Source: Nannobrachium achirus
Taxonomy: Eukaryota > Chordata > Actinopteri > Myctophiformes > Myctophidae
DNA length: 64,000 bases
Reading direction: 5' to 3'
NCBI GenBank assembly: GCA_963921795.1
Contig: OY997652.1
Location: 18,578,940 to 18,642,939, forward strand
Position numbers and translations under genes: made by a program. The notes under the pieces were generated by a model. It did not search any database and had not been told where the DNA came from. It saw only the letters and a list, made by a program, of their open reading frames with translations. The stretch's first letter is position 1, and the number at the start of each line of letters is the position of its first letter. Positions 1-25,026 of the stretch are shown here, piece after piece.

Positions 1-477
1 TGTGCACAGCTGAGCTGTTTTGTTTGCCACTTTTAAAACTTGAGCAACAGTCACACCCAGCCCAGAGCCTAACTAGCTTGATTCAGAGCAGTATAATCAG
101 AGAGTGGTGTCACCGCGGGGTCAGAAACAGCGCTGGTCACGTGGTTCATTGTCACTTTACACCTCATAGACTTCAATGCATTTTGTAAACTTCCGGTTGG
201 CCGTTTGTCACTATACGCCAATAGATGTGTGCGTAGAAGACCTGGCCCTATGAAGTGAACGGGAGTGACGCAACTCTCCATTCTAGGGCTCTGGCTTGAT
301 TTGGAGCAGGTGTGTGACTGTTAAAATCAGCCTTGCACCATAATAGGCTAAGCCTACTTTCCCCAAGCAAACCTGAAAACCCACAAACTATCTTGACACA
401 TGCAGCCACAAACCCTGAAACAGGGTACCTAAAATCATAAATACAAATCACATTATTGTATTTACCAATAGACTATT

Positions 478-610
<133 letters not shown>

Positions 611-924
611 CATTTACAGCTGCAGCATGGGTGAAAGAGCCCAAGCCAATGGGTCAATTAAGTTAATCTACAATCTTTAAAGTTAATCTTGAATCTCCAG
701 TGACCAGTCAACTGCACCCTCCCCCTAGACACCAGCTGAGGCCACAAAGGCATGTAGGACGGGGAGGAGCTTGTGCAAGGACGTGTTGTGATTGGCCAGT
801 ATTGCCAATAGAAAAGCTTTTGAAATATATTTTTTTATTTTTAGAAATAAAACAAATGGAAGAATTGTATACATTTTCAAACAAACAAATAGGCCTACAT
901 CTAATATAATAATTATGAAGAAGT

Positions 925-1000
925 AGTGAAAATAGCCAATCTACAAGCTCACAACGCTCTTCGTGCCGCGTTGTGAGCTTGTAGATCTGCGATTTTCACT
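925..1000. repeat. PAL palindrome copy, free-standing
   Basis: Arms AGTGAAAATAGCC / GCGATTTTCACT enclosing ATCTACAAGCTCACAACGC and its complement. About 33-base arms with two mismatches and a short loop. Confidence 0.85.
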
Positions 1001-1394
1001 AGTTTGAGTCCCCGGCAAACGTCTAATTTCTCTTTCAGGTTAGTCTGGGATCCCTTCACTTTTCGGGGTTTGATCCGGTCGGGAGCGGAAACCACTCTGT
1101 CATGTTGTAGTACTCAAAGGACTACAATTTGGCCGGAAAGATCAAACCGGATTCAGTTTTAACCCAAAATAATTCCCCTGCGCTCAAGGACATACTTTTA
1201 GGGCCTACCTAATAAACCCCTTGATGCGGAGTAGTTTGGTATATCCATCATTTAGTCCAACTCGTAGCGACTGGCAAGAGTACAACACTATAGGCTACTC
1301 GAGCATTTTAATAGGGATTGGGGAAACAAACGGGGGAACCAAAACAAAGTGACACGGCTTCTTCTGCTTGTGGTTTCTGCCTAGAACGGATCAA

Positions 1395-1680
1395 ACCGCC
1401 CGTTGTAAATGGTAAATGGTGCATTTATATAGCGCTTTTATCCAAAGCGCTTTACAGAGATTATGCATTACATTCACCCATTCACGCACACATTCATACA
1501 CCGGTGGCGGAGGAAACCATGCAAGGCACCAACCAGCTCACCGGGAGCAATGTGGGGTTCAGAGTCTTGCCCAAGGGCCCTTCGACATTAACTCAGGGGG
1601 AGCCCGGATTCGAACTGGGAACCCTTCGGGAACCCTTTGTGCTCTAATAACGGTTTCTCTACCCCTGAGCTATGCCGTTT
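1395..1680 (-). mobile_element. tRNA-derived SINE
   Basis: On the minus strand, ATAGCTCAGGGGTAGAG (A box) and AGTTCGAATCC (B box) form a tRNA-like head. The body, on the + strand, reads GCATTTATATAGCGCTTTTA, common in fish genomes. Confidence 0.75.
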
Positions 1681-1836
1681 GTTAACACCAGGCATTCCCC
1701 CGAGAAAGCCTGGTGATGTGAGGTTACTTCAGGTCACAGGCTAAAACAGGGGTCTTCAACAGGGGGTCCGGGACCCCTAGGGGGTCCTCAGAGTTACTAC
1801 AGGGGGTCCTTCAAATCTTTGACTTTTTTATATTAA

Positions 1837-2020
1837 CCACTTGAACCCTGGTGTCCATATTCTGAGAACTTTAGCCAAAAATAGCAGATCTACAAGCTCA
1901 CAATGCCTCGCGCTGTGAGGCGTTGTAGATCGGCTATTTTCGGCAAAGAGCTTTGGTGTAGAGGGGAAAAAGAGCAGACTAAGTACAGAGTGAAAGGTCA
2001 AGTATTGACGGTTCAAGTGG
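1837..2020. mobile_element. TTAA-target MITE carrying PAL
   Basis: Ends CCACTTGAACC / GGTTCAAGTGG between TTAA at 1833-1836 and 2021-2024. Related terminal sequences occur at 13774-13941, 59191-59359 and 61648-61814. Confidence 0.7.
1875..1943. repeat. PAL copy inside nested MITE in hAT element
   Basis: AAAATAGCAGATCTACAAGC on the left and TAGATCGGCTATTTTCGG on the right. It sits inside a TTAA-flanked MITE (1837-2020), itself inside an hAT element. Confidence 0.8.
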
Positions 2021-2910
2021 TTAAATATCTGAAAACACAAATTGACATGAATCCAAAATACACTGATGATTGAGCTGTCAAACAGTGAAACTATATGGAA
2101 TCTATGCACAGGTTGTGGGGGTCCCTGCTTCATCTCTCTCTCAACTAAGGGGTCCTTGGCCTGAAAACGTTGAAGATCCTTGCTATAGTGGGCATGACCA
2201 TAGCCTCCAGCCATTCAAAGGTGGCCACCATAGTGCAGGCCAGGGGCTGGAAGCCGGGTATAGCGGGTATAGGCAACCTACCTTAGGCACACGTGCCAAG
2301 TGCCAACATTGGCACAGGGGAGGGTAATCACTGGCACACTGCCACTGGCAGGAAGTGTGAGAGAGATGAAATGTTTTCACAATCCAAATCTGATATTTTA
2401 TTTTGATGTCATCATTTAACTGAATGTTGATATGGCACACTGACTATCAAGACAATAAAAACATGGAACTTCACGTCAAAAAGTTTGCAAACCCCTGAAT
2501 CAGATCAATGCAGCTGTGTCATCACAACCAACTTGGAGTTTCGTTATTTTAGAATCAGGCCAGGTGTGACAGCTGAAATCAGCAAGGCATAAATGTTTAT
2601 TAGGCAAGGCAACTATGCTCACAAACACATGATCTCACAATTCTACCATATATAATTTAGTAGCCTAAGTCTTATTGTTATAATCTTGCTGTTGCTGCAC
2701 AAAAGGCCTCACTGGAACACATTGCTCTCCTGTACAGCACATGCGTACAATATAAAGACTGGTTTTATTTTCCATTCTTTGAAGGGAAGGCTTACGCACA
2801 CCCAGTTCCTCTCTTAGCAGGTGCGTGGGTAACAAAACATTAGGAGGAGGAGATCTGACTAAAAGACAGACTGACCCGCACACTGCCGCGTGTCCGTTTC
2901 AGAGAATTTA

Positions 2911-3020
2911 TTAATGTAGCAACGTTTCGGTCACCAGACCTTTCTCAAGCTCTGGCTATAGAGATACTGTGTACCGATCTGCTTGAGAAAGGTCTGGTGA
3001 CCGAAACGTTGCTACATTAA
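2911..3020. repeat. Perfect 40-base-arm palindrome
   Basis: Arms 2911-2950 and 2981-3020 (TTAATGTAGCAACGTTTCGG at the left end) with a 30-base loop. Confidence 0.92.
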
Positions 3021-3610
3021 TACATTTTCCATTCTTTGAATTTTATGTTTTCACTATCAACTTTTGCCTTGAAACTTTTGGATGAAAATCTTCTCTCATG
3101 TTTAAAAAACAAAAAAATCCTGTCACAAGCTTTTTAGTGTTTTATCCTTTTGACAAATACAGTATGTACAAATATATGTTCAGGTATATACATTTTTGTC
3201 GATAAAATGTTAAGCAATCAATCAAAGGTGATCTGCGTTTAAACTATCTAAACTACTGGGCTATGTATAGTTAATCTTTGCCATGTATTGTCTGTCACTG
3301 TGAGTTAAATAATCATTTATCTTTGAACAGATCCTTCACCTGCGTGGATTGTTATTTCTCCCACATGTCAGGGTCATGAAATTGCTTTTTCGGTGGTTAT
3401 GTGACGATAGGCCTACCGATGAGCAGTAATTTCACCTATGAAAGTGATGACTTGAATGTCCTCAAGTGTTACTTACTATACATCTGTTCCACAATAACAC
3501 CACTGAGGTGCTTTATGGAGGGTTAGGTTAAAGTTTAATGGCCCTGGGATAGTTACATAGTTACACATTGAAAGCCTCAGCAGGCTTATTGCCTGTGTAG
3601 GCTGCGTGCA

Positions 3611-3679
3611 TGATTGTAGGACGGTGGAAAAAGTACACACAGCCAGCAGTCTGCTGCAGAGGCCCGGAGAGACATCAAG
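3611..3679 (+). other. Possible non-coding first exon of ggt1
   Basis: The acceptor just before ATG 6526 implies a 5' UTR exon upstream. The best donor I noticed is GACATCAAG|GTAAGAG at 3679/3680, after a GC-richer segment. The left end and promoter cannot be placed. Confidence 0.2.
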
Positions 3680-5877
3680 GTAAGAGGGATTTAAGCTCTT
3701 CTGTTCCAACGCTACTTAACATCTGTGCCTTCAGACTTGAGCATGGCGAACAATTGAATGTGATTAGTTGGAGAATGCAATGGCCAACCAATTGCAAATG
3801 CTGCAGCAATGGAATTATGTTGACCGAATGAGGCTTTTCTTTAGTAGGATATGGCAAACTGTATCGCAGTATTGGAAATGGGAAAAGGTGTTATATTATT
3901 GAGCAAAGAATCCAAGCAAAGAATCCAGGCTTTTGTGTTGCTGGTTTAATTATGTTGGCCGCAGGCAGCATGGCTCTACAGAGGGATGTAGCTGCTGCAT
4001 CACATTGCTTGTGTAATCCATAGAGAAGCTTCAGCTCTGCAGTGAGGTTGATGCAAGCGGGGCCTTTCAACAGATGCATGTTTATGTGAATTGGATGGTT
4101 AAGCCCTGTTTTATATTTTGTTGAGCAAAAATAGCCAATCCAACCCAACACGTTGAGATGCCATGCGTTGGGAGCTTGTAATGTAGATCTACTGTTTGTT
4201 TTAGATTTTTTTGTGAAGAATTTCCCCCAATACATGCCAAGTTGAGAGTGAGATTTCTAAATCAAATTTGAAATCTTAGAAAGTATATTATATATTCTAC
4301 ATCAATACTATAAAATAAATAAATCACAATATAATGATTATGCAGTGAGAAGTTGGTGCTCCTGAATTAATCCTTTATTTATTTATGCAAGGGGGACATA
4401 CTGACAGAAAACAGATTTTCAGATGTGTAGGCTACCTATCTTTGTGGGTCCAAATTAACATTTTACCGTTTATGTGCATGAGCAGCCATTATGTCAAGAA
4501 CCAGAAAACATGTAATCATACTGTAAGCCTACTAACTGTACTACAAAATGCAAAATGCAAAAGAAAAAAAAAGTAGTGTGGTCCAAATTGTTTGGCTACA
4601 ATTGAGTTGGGCAGGTTGTTTGTTCTTGCTAGTCTCTGATTTGGCAGAAGAATGATCTGTTGTGAAAGCAAAACAGGATCGTGTTTTTGATCATTCATGT
4701 TGCACTTACAGTATGCTATGTACTTGATTGTATTTCAATCTACACACTTTGGCATGTCATTAAATGGTCATTTGGTTGGTCAAGATCACATCACATATCC
4801 CCATATTTAATGTTCCACTGTCACTATCAAATAAAGGCTTGAAAATGCCTAAAAATAACTTGGAAAAAGTCTGATGGGTGCTTGCAACTGTAATCATAGT
4901 GTTATTATCAGATTACAATGCAGTTATATCTGACCTTATATACTGTCATGACAATACTTATAATGTGTTAAGATTATTGATACAAAGAACTATGAATATT
5001 TTAAGCAGATTATAATGCATGTGAGTAATGCATTATATAGGATACATAGGAACAAAAATACCCCAAAATACATTTGAAAATAATTTAACTTTTTTGCCTG
5101 TTATGCCATGCCCAAAATAGGTTGACACCAGGTTGAAAGTGGTTACATAATGTGTTGTTTCCAGAATAGAGTGCCATACTGTATGTTCTCTCTACTCCAA
5201 ATAGTGGTCTTCAAGAGACAAGAAGGTGGCCGCACACACTGGTAGCCAAAGTACCCATAGTTCATTTTAGGACACAGAATATACTTTCAGTATACTCCAG
5301 CCACAGTGTCCCACTTCAATGCTTCTATTGGGGAATTAATCACTTTTGACATATTTCTGTATGGGACCATTTTTGGGACAAAGGTGGGTGGATAGCATAA
5401 AGGCTGACATTATATAATCACTGGCATTGCAATGAAACTTTGTCCATAGTGTAGCAATAGGCAACCTGCACTAACAGAACAAGGACAGGAAACAGAAAAC
5501 ATAATGATTATACATTTGACTGCCTTGTCAACAAAGGGAGCATAGGAAGTGTCATCACTGAATAGTTTCTATCACAGCATACAATGAACGTACAATTGAG
5601 GATGAACTGTATTAGCACCATTTATGCACCTACATCTACTGGACATGATGACCTACAATTCAATTCGAATTCGAAATGTACACATTATTGTCACACCTGA
5701 ATCGACCCACTGCATCATCAGATCATTGAGGGAGACCCTCATTACAATAATTTTACACATATAAATAACATAAGAACAAGGCATCGGGTATACTGTAGTC
5801 ATAGTACATAATTATGTGGGAAAATACATGTTTCTCACGACATTGCTTGTACCCACATTCGACGGGGTGGTCTGATG

Positions 5878-5990
5878 GGGCAGCCATGGCTGAATGGTTA
5901 GAGCCCGATGTCCCAGGTTCGACTGCAGGCCCAGCCCGCAATGTGTAAACGTGTCCCTGAGCAAGACACTTACACCTAAATGTTAAGTGC
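5878..5990 (+). mobile_element. tRNA-derived SINE fragment
   Basis: TGGCTGAATGGTTAGAG (A box) and GGTTCGACTGC (B box), then CCCTGAGCAAGACACTTA, a usual SINE continuation. Confidence 0.7.
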
Positions 5991-6370
5991 CGTCTTGGCT
6001 TTCCTCCAGTTTAGTGTATTGGTGATCAGTTGAGATGGCCACAAACTTGAATCCATGATCCATGAAACAGGGGAAAGGTTTCATAAACCTGCTTCATCAT
6101 GGCTGCATGGCCAAACAAATCCTGCGGTCTCCTTCCACGTTAAACCCGGCTGTGTTTCATTGTGCTCTGCTAATCATCAAGACCGTTTGGATTAAATTCC
6201 TGATTTATATGTACAGTATATGATGTCACTCAGGTGCAATCATATTTTGATTGTCACAATATTGAATAGTATTGCTAACAACCTACAAGGCCCTCAATGA
6301 CCTTGCTCATTATTGCAACATGTGGGAGATTGCATTTGTAATAGTAATTGTATTGACAATTTTGATACAG

Positions 6371-6372
6371 TG

Positions 6373-6417
<45 letters not shown>

Positions 6418-6446
6418 GTGCGCGCGCGTGCGTGTGTGTGCGCGCA
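6371..6446. repeat. (GT)n(GCGT)n microsatellite
   Basis: GT run, then GCGT repeats and CGCG-rich end. Confidence 0.97.
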
Positions 6447-6525
6447 CTTACAGGTTAAAAACAAAATGTGAAGTGGGTGTGATATGAATTACATAATATT
6501 CTCAGATGTTTCTTTACCCAGAGAC

Positions 6526-19593
<13,068 letters not shown>

Positions 19594-19604
19594 GATCAGT
19601 GTCA

Positions 19605-19905
19605 TATTATTTATTCATCTACTGTGGTTCTCAAACGTTTTAACTTAAAGCATGGGTCTTCAACAGGGGGTCCGGGACCCCTAGGGGGTCCACAGAGTTA
19701 CTAAAGGGGGTCCTCCAAATCTTTGAGTGATAGAACGGTTTTTCTTTTCCTCTCCTTTTTTATATTATATAATTATATATCCATATCCATATATCCATAT
19801 TCCGTGAACTAATAGCCCCAATTATTCATCTACTGTGGTTCTCAAACGTTTTAACTTAAAGCATGGGTCTTCAACAGGGGGTCAGGGACCCCTAGGGAGT
19901 ATTTT
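19605..19905. repeat. Tandem duplication of hAT termini after the ggt1 stop
   Basis: A segment from ATTCATCTACTGTGGTTCTC to GACCCCTAGGG occurs at about 19610-19690 and again at about 19821-19895. It joins the ends of two hAT families. The partner right end lies near 20640-20668. Confidence 0.7.
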
Positions 19906-20445
19906 TATTTATCCTTCTGTATAATGGTCATGGTTTTGAACTTCAATGAAAGTTTCAGATAACAATAGACGAAATGTTAACTGGAGATGTCAGTCATGCA
20001 TTCAGATCTGGCAAAAATTATTAGAAATTATTATAATGATTTAGGCTTCTGGGGGATTTACACTACATTTAGAAGAAGAAAGTGGTTTTATCTGAAGCAC
20101 TGCAGACAAATGTGCTGGTGAAATGAAGCATCACTTTAAGGACAGATTGAGCACAATATTGGAAATGTACAATTCAGTCATAATGATCTTCCATCTAGGC
20201 TAATACTGTCTGACTGTACTATGATGTGCTCACCACAGAGTTGGTGCTCACGTGTCTTGGCCTACCCTTTGCCATTTCAAAAGGCATGCTCAAAGGTCAG
20301 CATCTCCATGGGCATAAACACCTGCAGTGCATGACAGTGCTAATTTGGTCATGTGATTAACTTCTGCTTTTAGTGACACTATGACAGTCAACAGAGGGCT
20401 GTAAGAATCCCATTTAGGCATAGAATTATTGACTGCTTTAACTGT

Positions 20446-20490
20446 TGAAAAATAGCAGATATACAAGCTTGTAGATCTGCTATTTTTGAA
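20446..20490. repeat. PAL copy, loop-less short form
   Basis: AAAAATAGCAGATATACAAG meets CTTGTAGATCTGCTATTTTT directly; the usual central GC-rich part is missing. Confidence 0.8.
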
Positions 20491-20850
20491 AAGTCGTGAA
20501 AATGTGTGAAAATCTATGAATATATGTCTTTCTTTTAAGCGAACGTTTGTAACTCAAATTTTTCTTCTGGGGAGTCCCTGGAACTAAATATTTTGAGATG
20601 CGGGTCCGACGGTCCGTGGCCAAATACATATAATTTTGGGGGTCCTTCACATGAAAAGGTTTGAGAACCACTGACAAAGTAGTCTCTCAAGAACAGACTA
20701 ACTGAGCTCCAGTTAAGTGAAAAGGACCTTTTCTTTGACGATGGCTAGCCAGATTGCTGACATAGAAACATAGGGTTTTTCAAAAAACCTTAGAAGGATT
20801 CAAGAGACACTTATAGAATCAGGTCAAAATTCTAATTTTCACGATTTTTC

Positions 20851-20923
20851 TAAAATAGCATATCTACAAGCTTGCAGCGCGGCACTCGGTGCCGCGCTGT
20901 GAGCTTGTATATCTGCTATTTTT
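20851..20923. repeat. PAL copy with GGCAC centre
   Basis: Arms AAAATAGCATATCTACAAGC / GCTTGTATATCTGCTATTTT around a distinct self-complementary centre GCGCGGCAC/GTGCCGCGC. Confidence 0.85.
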
Positions 20924-21462
20924 CAATAGTTAAAATAATGATACACAATGTAGTGTACCCGTTCTGAATGGGTTAAAGGTTTAGATTACTTACTTCATCA
21001 AGAGGATTTGTGATACCGGGAGAATCTGAACATCTATTCGGAAAGAAAATACATTTGAAGATGCAGTTTGATTAGGTAATTGTTTTCATAACCACACTTA
21101 TGACAAGATGACGAGAAACCAAAAGTATGAAGCTATAGAACACTTTTGTCATGTACTGTAGTAAAGGCAGCAGTGTTTCACATATTGTACGGTCGAGCAC
21201 AATTTGCATGTTTTCATAATTCACATCTTGTGCCTTGAAGCAAAATACTTCAGCAGCCACTTCGGAGATCATTACTAATTCATAGACTAAACGACTGAAA
21301 CCCAGCTTGTACTGTACTGTTCCCTTTGTCTCAATCAAAGACATGTTTCTCATGTTCCATACATTGTGTGATACTGTATATGGCATACAGTCATGTGAAT
21401 TATTGCTCATCTCACAATGCTCACAAGTGTAAAATGTACTGTGTATTACACCTACTGTAAAC

Positions 21463-21658
21463 CAGTGGTTCTCAAAGTTGTATTTATTTATTTCAAGGAC
21501 AACCAGAACTGTGAAAGTGTACAAATGGAACCAAATGGACCCTTATGGATCCATTAATGGTTCCACTTGTACAATCCCAGAGTTAGTCCTATAATGGTCC
21601 ATTTGGAACCGCCTCAAGGAACCCTGATGGTCCATAGACCTCACTTTGAGAACCACTC
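21463..21658. mobile_element. hAT-type MITE, CAGTGGTTCTCAAAG ends
   Basis: Ends CAGTGGTTCTCAAAG / CTTTGAGAACCACT. Same internal palindrome family (GTGTACAAATGGAACC) as 8431-8618; a third, decayed copy lies at about 41895-42072. Related right ends stand alone near 32440 and 57560. Confidence 0.8.
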
Positions 21659-22517
21659 GCCACTTAAGTTGGCAACAGACATGAAACTAACCATGACTTG
21701 GAAAAAATGAAAGGCATGTTTTACTATGTTTTCTTTTATTATTATTTTTTTGTTTTGTGATTCACAGCTAATAAAAAGATTTATATTTTATTCTTAATTG
21801 CCCTCCAATTCTTCTTCAGACATATTTGAATATTATAACCACACCTGGGGGTCCATTAGAGTAATGTTAACTCTTTTTTTTTTTTTTTTTTGTATATATT
21901 TAATTTATTAACTCCATAGACACATACAAAACAGAAAAAGTACACAATTATAGCACCACCTCTCTAAACTCTAAATTGTAGAAATATTTTAGAAGTATTT
22001 TGGACATTTAACTCTAAATGTTAGAAATATTTTAGAAATATTTTGGGCATTTCTGAAAGGAATAAGGGATGCCAGTGTTGATGTGGGTAACATGCTGTCT
22101 ATAGACTACAGGGTTCAGCAGAAAGATGTAGCCATGCTACAGTAGTCATAAAAAACACATTATACCAGTGGTCTGGCATGTTTATCCCATTCACCATGAC
22201 TCACAGTATAATTTCTTAACATTAGAAAAAGAGACCAATTTCATGGTCTTGAGAACGAAGGCGAGCAATTAAGGCACCCCCAGGAGGTGCAAGTCGTCTG
22301 TATCAGGGTATACCTGGAAAGAGAACCTTCAATGTCACACTCCCACCTATAGCAGAAATCAGGAGGAATAGAGCATGCAAACTGTTATCTGTCCTCTTGA
22401 GGAGATGACTAGTTCAACATACCTGGAAATAACTGTTCCCATTCTGTCATACTTTCACCCACACATCGATCCGCCCCCCCCAAAAAATCAGTAGTGCCAT
22501 GTTGACATATCACCCAC

Positions 22518-22674
22518 CTGCTGCTTTAATGTCTTGGATCAAGTGAAGTCCTGTCTTGCCAGTGTAGAAGACATCTGCCCCTTGTTCTGCTATGGTTTCC
22601 ATGGTTTCTGACAGCTTATAGGGAACTTCAAAATGTTCAGAACTGGTCTTGTTGTCTTGTTACAGAACAACTCA
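22518..22674 (-). pseudogene. Orphan ggt exon 5 relic, frameshifted
   Basis: On the minus strand a good acceptor (TTCTTTTCCAG) is followed by phase-2 CELFC, then after a frame break by LSETMETIAEQGADVFYTG and LIQDIKAAG with a phase-1 donor GTGGGT. ggt1 exon 5 has the same phases and the same motif order (CEVFC, LAETYSRIAEEG, VFYTG). Length is 157 nt against 161, consistent with loss of one codon plus one base. I found no other ggt exons around it. It is diverged from the ggt1 exon here, so it descends from a different or old paralogue. Confidence 0.75.
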
Positions 22675-23005
22675 CTGGAAAAGAACATCCACAGAGAGTG
22701 ACATATGTATAACAAAGCCAACAGAAACAGAAGGCTCATGACACCACTGAGCAGAAATAACAATGCACAACACAAAAATTATATTCACTGGGATATTGTC
22801 TCCTGTCTGGTTACAGTAAAGGTACTGTATTTGCAGGGAGATAGAGGGGTTGTTTGGGAACCATGGTTCCAGCGTCAGTAGGTTTGCCTGTGCCATCCGT
22901 GTGCGTATGCATGTGTGTGTGCAGACCACTTACTTAATATAAAATGAATTACTCTCAACAATCATAATCTCAAAGACCATGACGTCTCTTTAAACAGACA
23001 GTGAT

Positions 23006-23073
23006 ATGCATTTGAAAACAGATTATAAACCGGTACCTGGAGGTACCGGTTTATAATCTGTTTTCAAATGCAT
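23006..23073. repeat. Perfect 33-base-arm palindrome with 2-base loop
   Basis: Arms 23006-23038 and 23041-23073, ending ACCGGTACCT/AGGTACCGGT at the centre. Confidence 0.95.
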
Positions 23074-23754
23074 TACGTCCATTTCATCTTTCCCAGGCAG
23101 CTCATGGAAGCACATTAGAATCTCAAAAGATCCCCGTGCAGGTCTGTGGGAGTCACAAATGTAAGTCTCCCTCTCCATCTGCTGGGTGTCAAGGGCACTT
23201 TGACTCAACTCCTTTGTTCTCAGGCTTTTGTAAAACCAGGAGGGAGGTGGGTTAGAGGGACCCAGAAATCAGGGTATTTTGCCCTTTGATGATTCAAGAT
23301 AGAAAGATACAGTAATTGAATAGATACATGAATGAGAAGTTTGTCTGAGGGGTGCACCGATTTTTAAAGGGCTTTGTCAACACATTTTGTAATTTCCCAA
23401 ATAATATAATACTACATCACCCATTTTGAAATGCTGTACCAGAGATGGGAGGTTTACCATAATCGGATTTTCTAGGATGTGCATCAAAAAGGGTGGCTGA
23501 CGGAATCCCTCACTTGCCGGCCTATAATGGTGGGTTCAAACAACTGGGACCAGTGCAGCTTCCCATAACGTTTGTGAACTGCCTATATATATAGTATATC
23601 AATATCCTCACAGCCCACCAGTGGGCCCGGCTCACCAGTTTAGAATGGATGCTTTATACTTGAGTTTGTTGCGACAGCACCAGGACACCAGCTGTTCTGC
23701 CATTTGTTTTTATGTTGACTCAGTGCTATTGCAGATGAATCCCACACATTTGGG

Positions 23755-24206
23755 TCACACCATTCTGACAGTGTCCTGGGTCTGATTCCCAACGGGGACG
23801 CTGTGGGCACTGGGGCTGTGTTCTCTCCTCCACATCATCAGTGCCCATATAAGTGCATGGGTTGGCAAAAGGACCTTTCTGTGTGGAGTTTGCATGTTCT
23901 CCCTGTGTCTCCTAGGGTAGGTACCCTCACAAAAAACGTGCAGTAATTCTGGTCTCTATACTGCCTCCCCCTGGCCAGCCTGATGGAGGGGAAAGGAACT
24001 GGTTCCTTCCACGTGCTACGTCCAGCCGGGCAATCTCTCCCCTGTCAAGTGAAAAGAAGTGGCTTGTACTACTCATGCATAGAAGGAAGCATGAGGTCGG
24101 TCCGTTGCTCTAACCAGGTTAGCAGAGGGAGAGTAGCGCCCAGGATTACATTAGATAATTGGCACTGGGTGAAATATGGGTAACAAACTCATGGGATAAA
24201 CATTTG
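23755..24206 (+). mobile_element. SINE, same family
   Basis: GTCTGATTCCCAAC head, TGTGTGGAGTTTGCATGTTC body, CACTGGGTGAAATATGGGTA tail. Confidence 0.75.
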
Positions 24207-24597
24207 AGAAGAAAGAAAAAAATAGGTATGCCTACTGTACAGTCAGTCTTGCACTTGCAGAGCAGGGAGTTCCGGAACCACTGGCAGTATTGTGAAATAT
24301 AAAAGAAAAGAAAATTAGCCGATATACAAGCTCAACGTATATCGACAATGTTTGAATTCTTTAAATATGACAATAATGACATGCTAAAAAAATTCGGATA
24401 ACAAGTTGAAAGCGGTTAAACTATTGAATTGAATTCTTATTGAACATTTTAAATGATTATATTCCCCCCACAACCCTTTCAAATAATTGACCCCCCCCCC
24501 CCCCCCCCCGGGGGCTACAAGCCCCACTTTAAAAACCTGGGTTGTAGAGAGGAAGCTGTGTGATGGTCCAGTGCTGACTGACAGAGGTGTGCTCACC

Positions 24598-25026
24598 CGT
24601 GGTGGAAAACATACTCAAATGTTTTACTTAAGTAAAGGTGTCAATACTGCAAAGTAGAAATACTCCTACAAGTAAAAGTCCAAAATTCTAAATGTACTTG
24701 AGCAAAAGCACAAAAGTATTGATATCAAAATGTACTTAAAGTACCAAAAGTAAATGCACAAAATGTTTGAAAATAGCAGATCTACATAGATCGGCTATTT
24801 TCAAACAGCCTAAGTATAAAATAGGGCTAAAGTGGTTCTTGTATGTGTTATAATATTATACTTTATAACTGCAAAGTAACAAGTAACAAGTGAGTAAAAG
24901 TACAATATTTGATCCGAGATGTAGAGGAGTATAAGTATAAGTATTGGAAATTGGAAATACTCAAGTAAAGTACAAATACCTCAAAAGTATACTTAATACA
25001 TTACTTAAGTAAGTATACATTAGTAT
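24598..25026. mobile_element. Tol2-like hAT MITE
   Basis: Repeated TACTTAAGTA and CAAGTAAAAGT motifs at both ends (CTTAAGTAAAGG left, ACTTAAGTAAGTATAC right) recall hAT elements with AAGTACT-type ends. PAL at the centre. Exact ends not resolved. Confidence 0.6.
24765..24806. repeat. PAL copy in Tol2-like MITE
   Basis: GTTTGAAAATAGCAGATCTA and AGATCGGCTATTTTCAAAC; outer bases pair too, centre missing. Located in the middle of the 24598-25026 element. Confidence 0.8.

Larger units (their letters stand above)
1747..2182. mobile_element. Non-autonomous hAT-type element, copy 1
   Basis: Ends CAGGGGTCTTCAAC and GTTGAAGATCCTTG are inverted repeats. No ORF. A TTAA-flanked MITE (1837-2020) with a PAL core is nested inside. 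Flanking 8-mers do not match, so the target duplication has decayed or the ends are slightly off. Confidence 0.75.
3680..6521. other. Upstream of ggt1 coding start: probable intron or intergenic
   Basis: Holds a decayed PAL copy (about 4124-4200), a SINE fragment (5878-5990) and a GT/GCGT microsatellite (6371-6446). Otherwise AT-rich with no recognisable coding sequence. Confidence 0.5.

Noticed and set aside
5878-5990. tRNA gene
   Set aside because: A and B boxes are present but no full cloverleaf, and the continuation is SINE-type. The same applies at 1395-1680, 28300-28480 and 48850-48993.
21072-21524. 150-aa minus-strand open frame
   Set aside because: No motif or family I recognise, overlaps the end of an hAT MITE, AT-rich composition; chance is the simpler explanation.
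22260-22340. Possible ggt exon 7 next to the exon 5 relic (minus strand, CCAG then GGTATACC)
   Set aside because: After the first codons nothing matches the GGT motif [15 protein letters not shown] in any frame.
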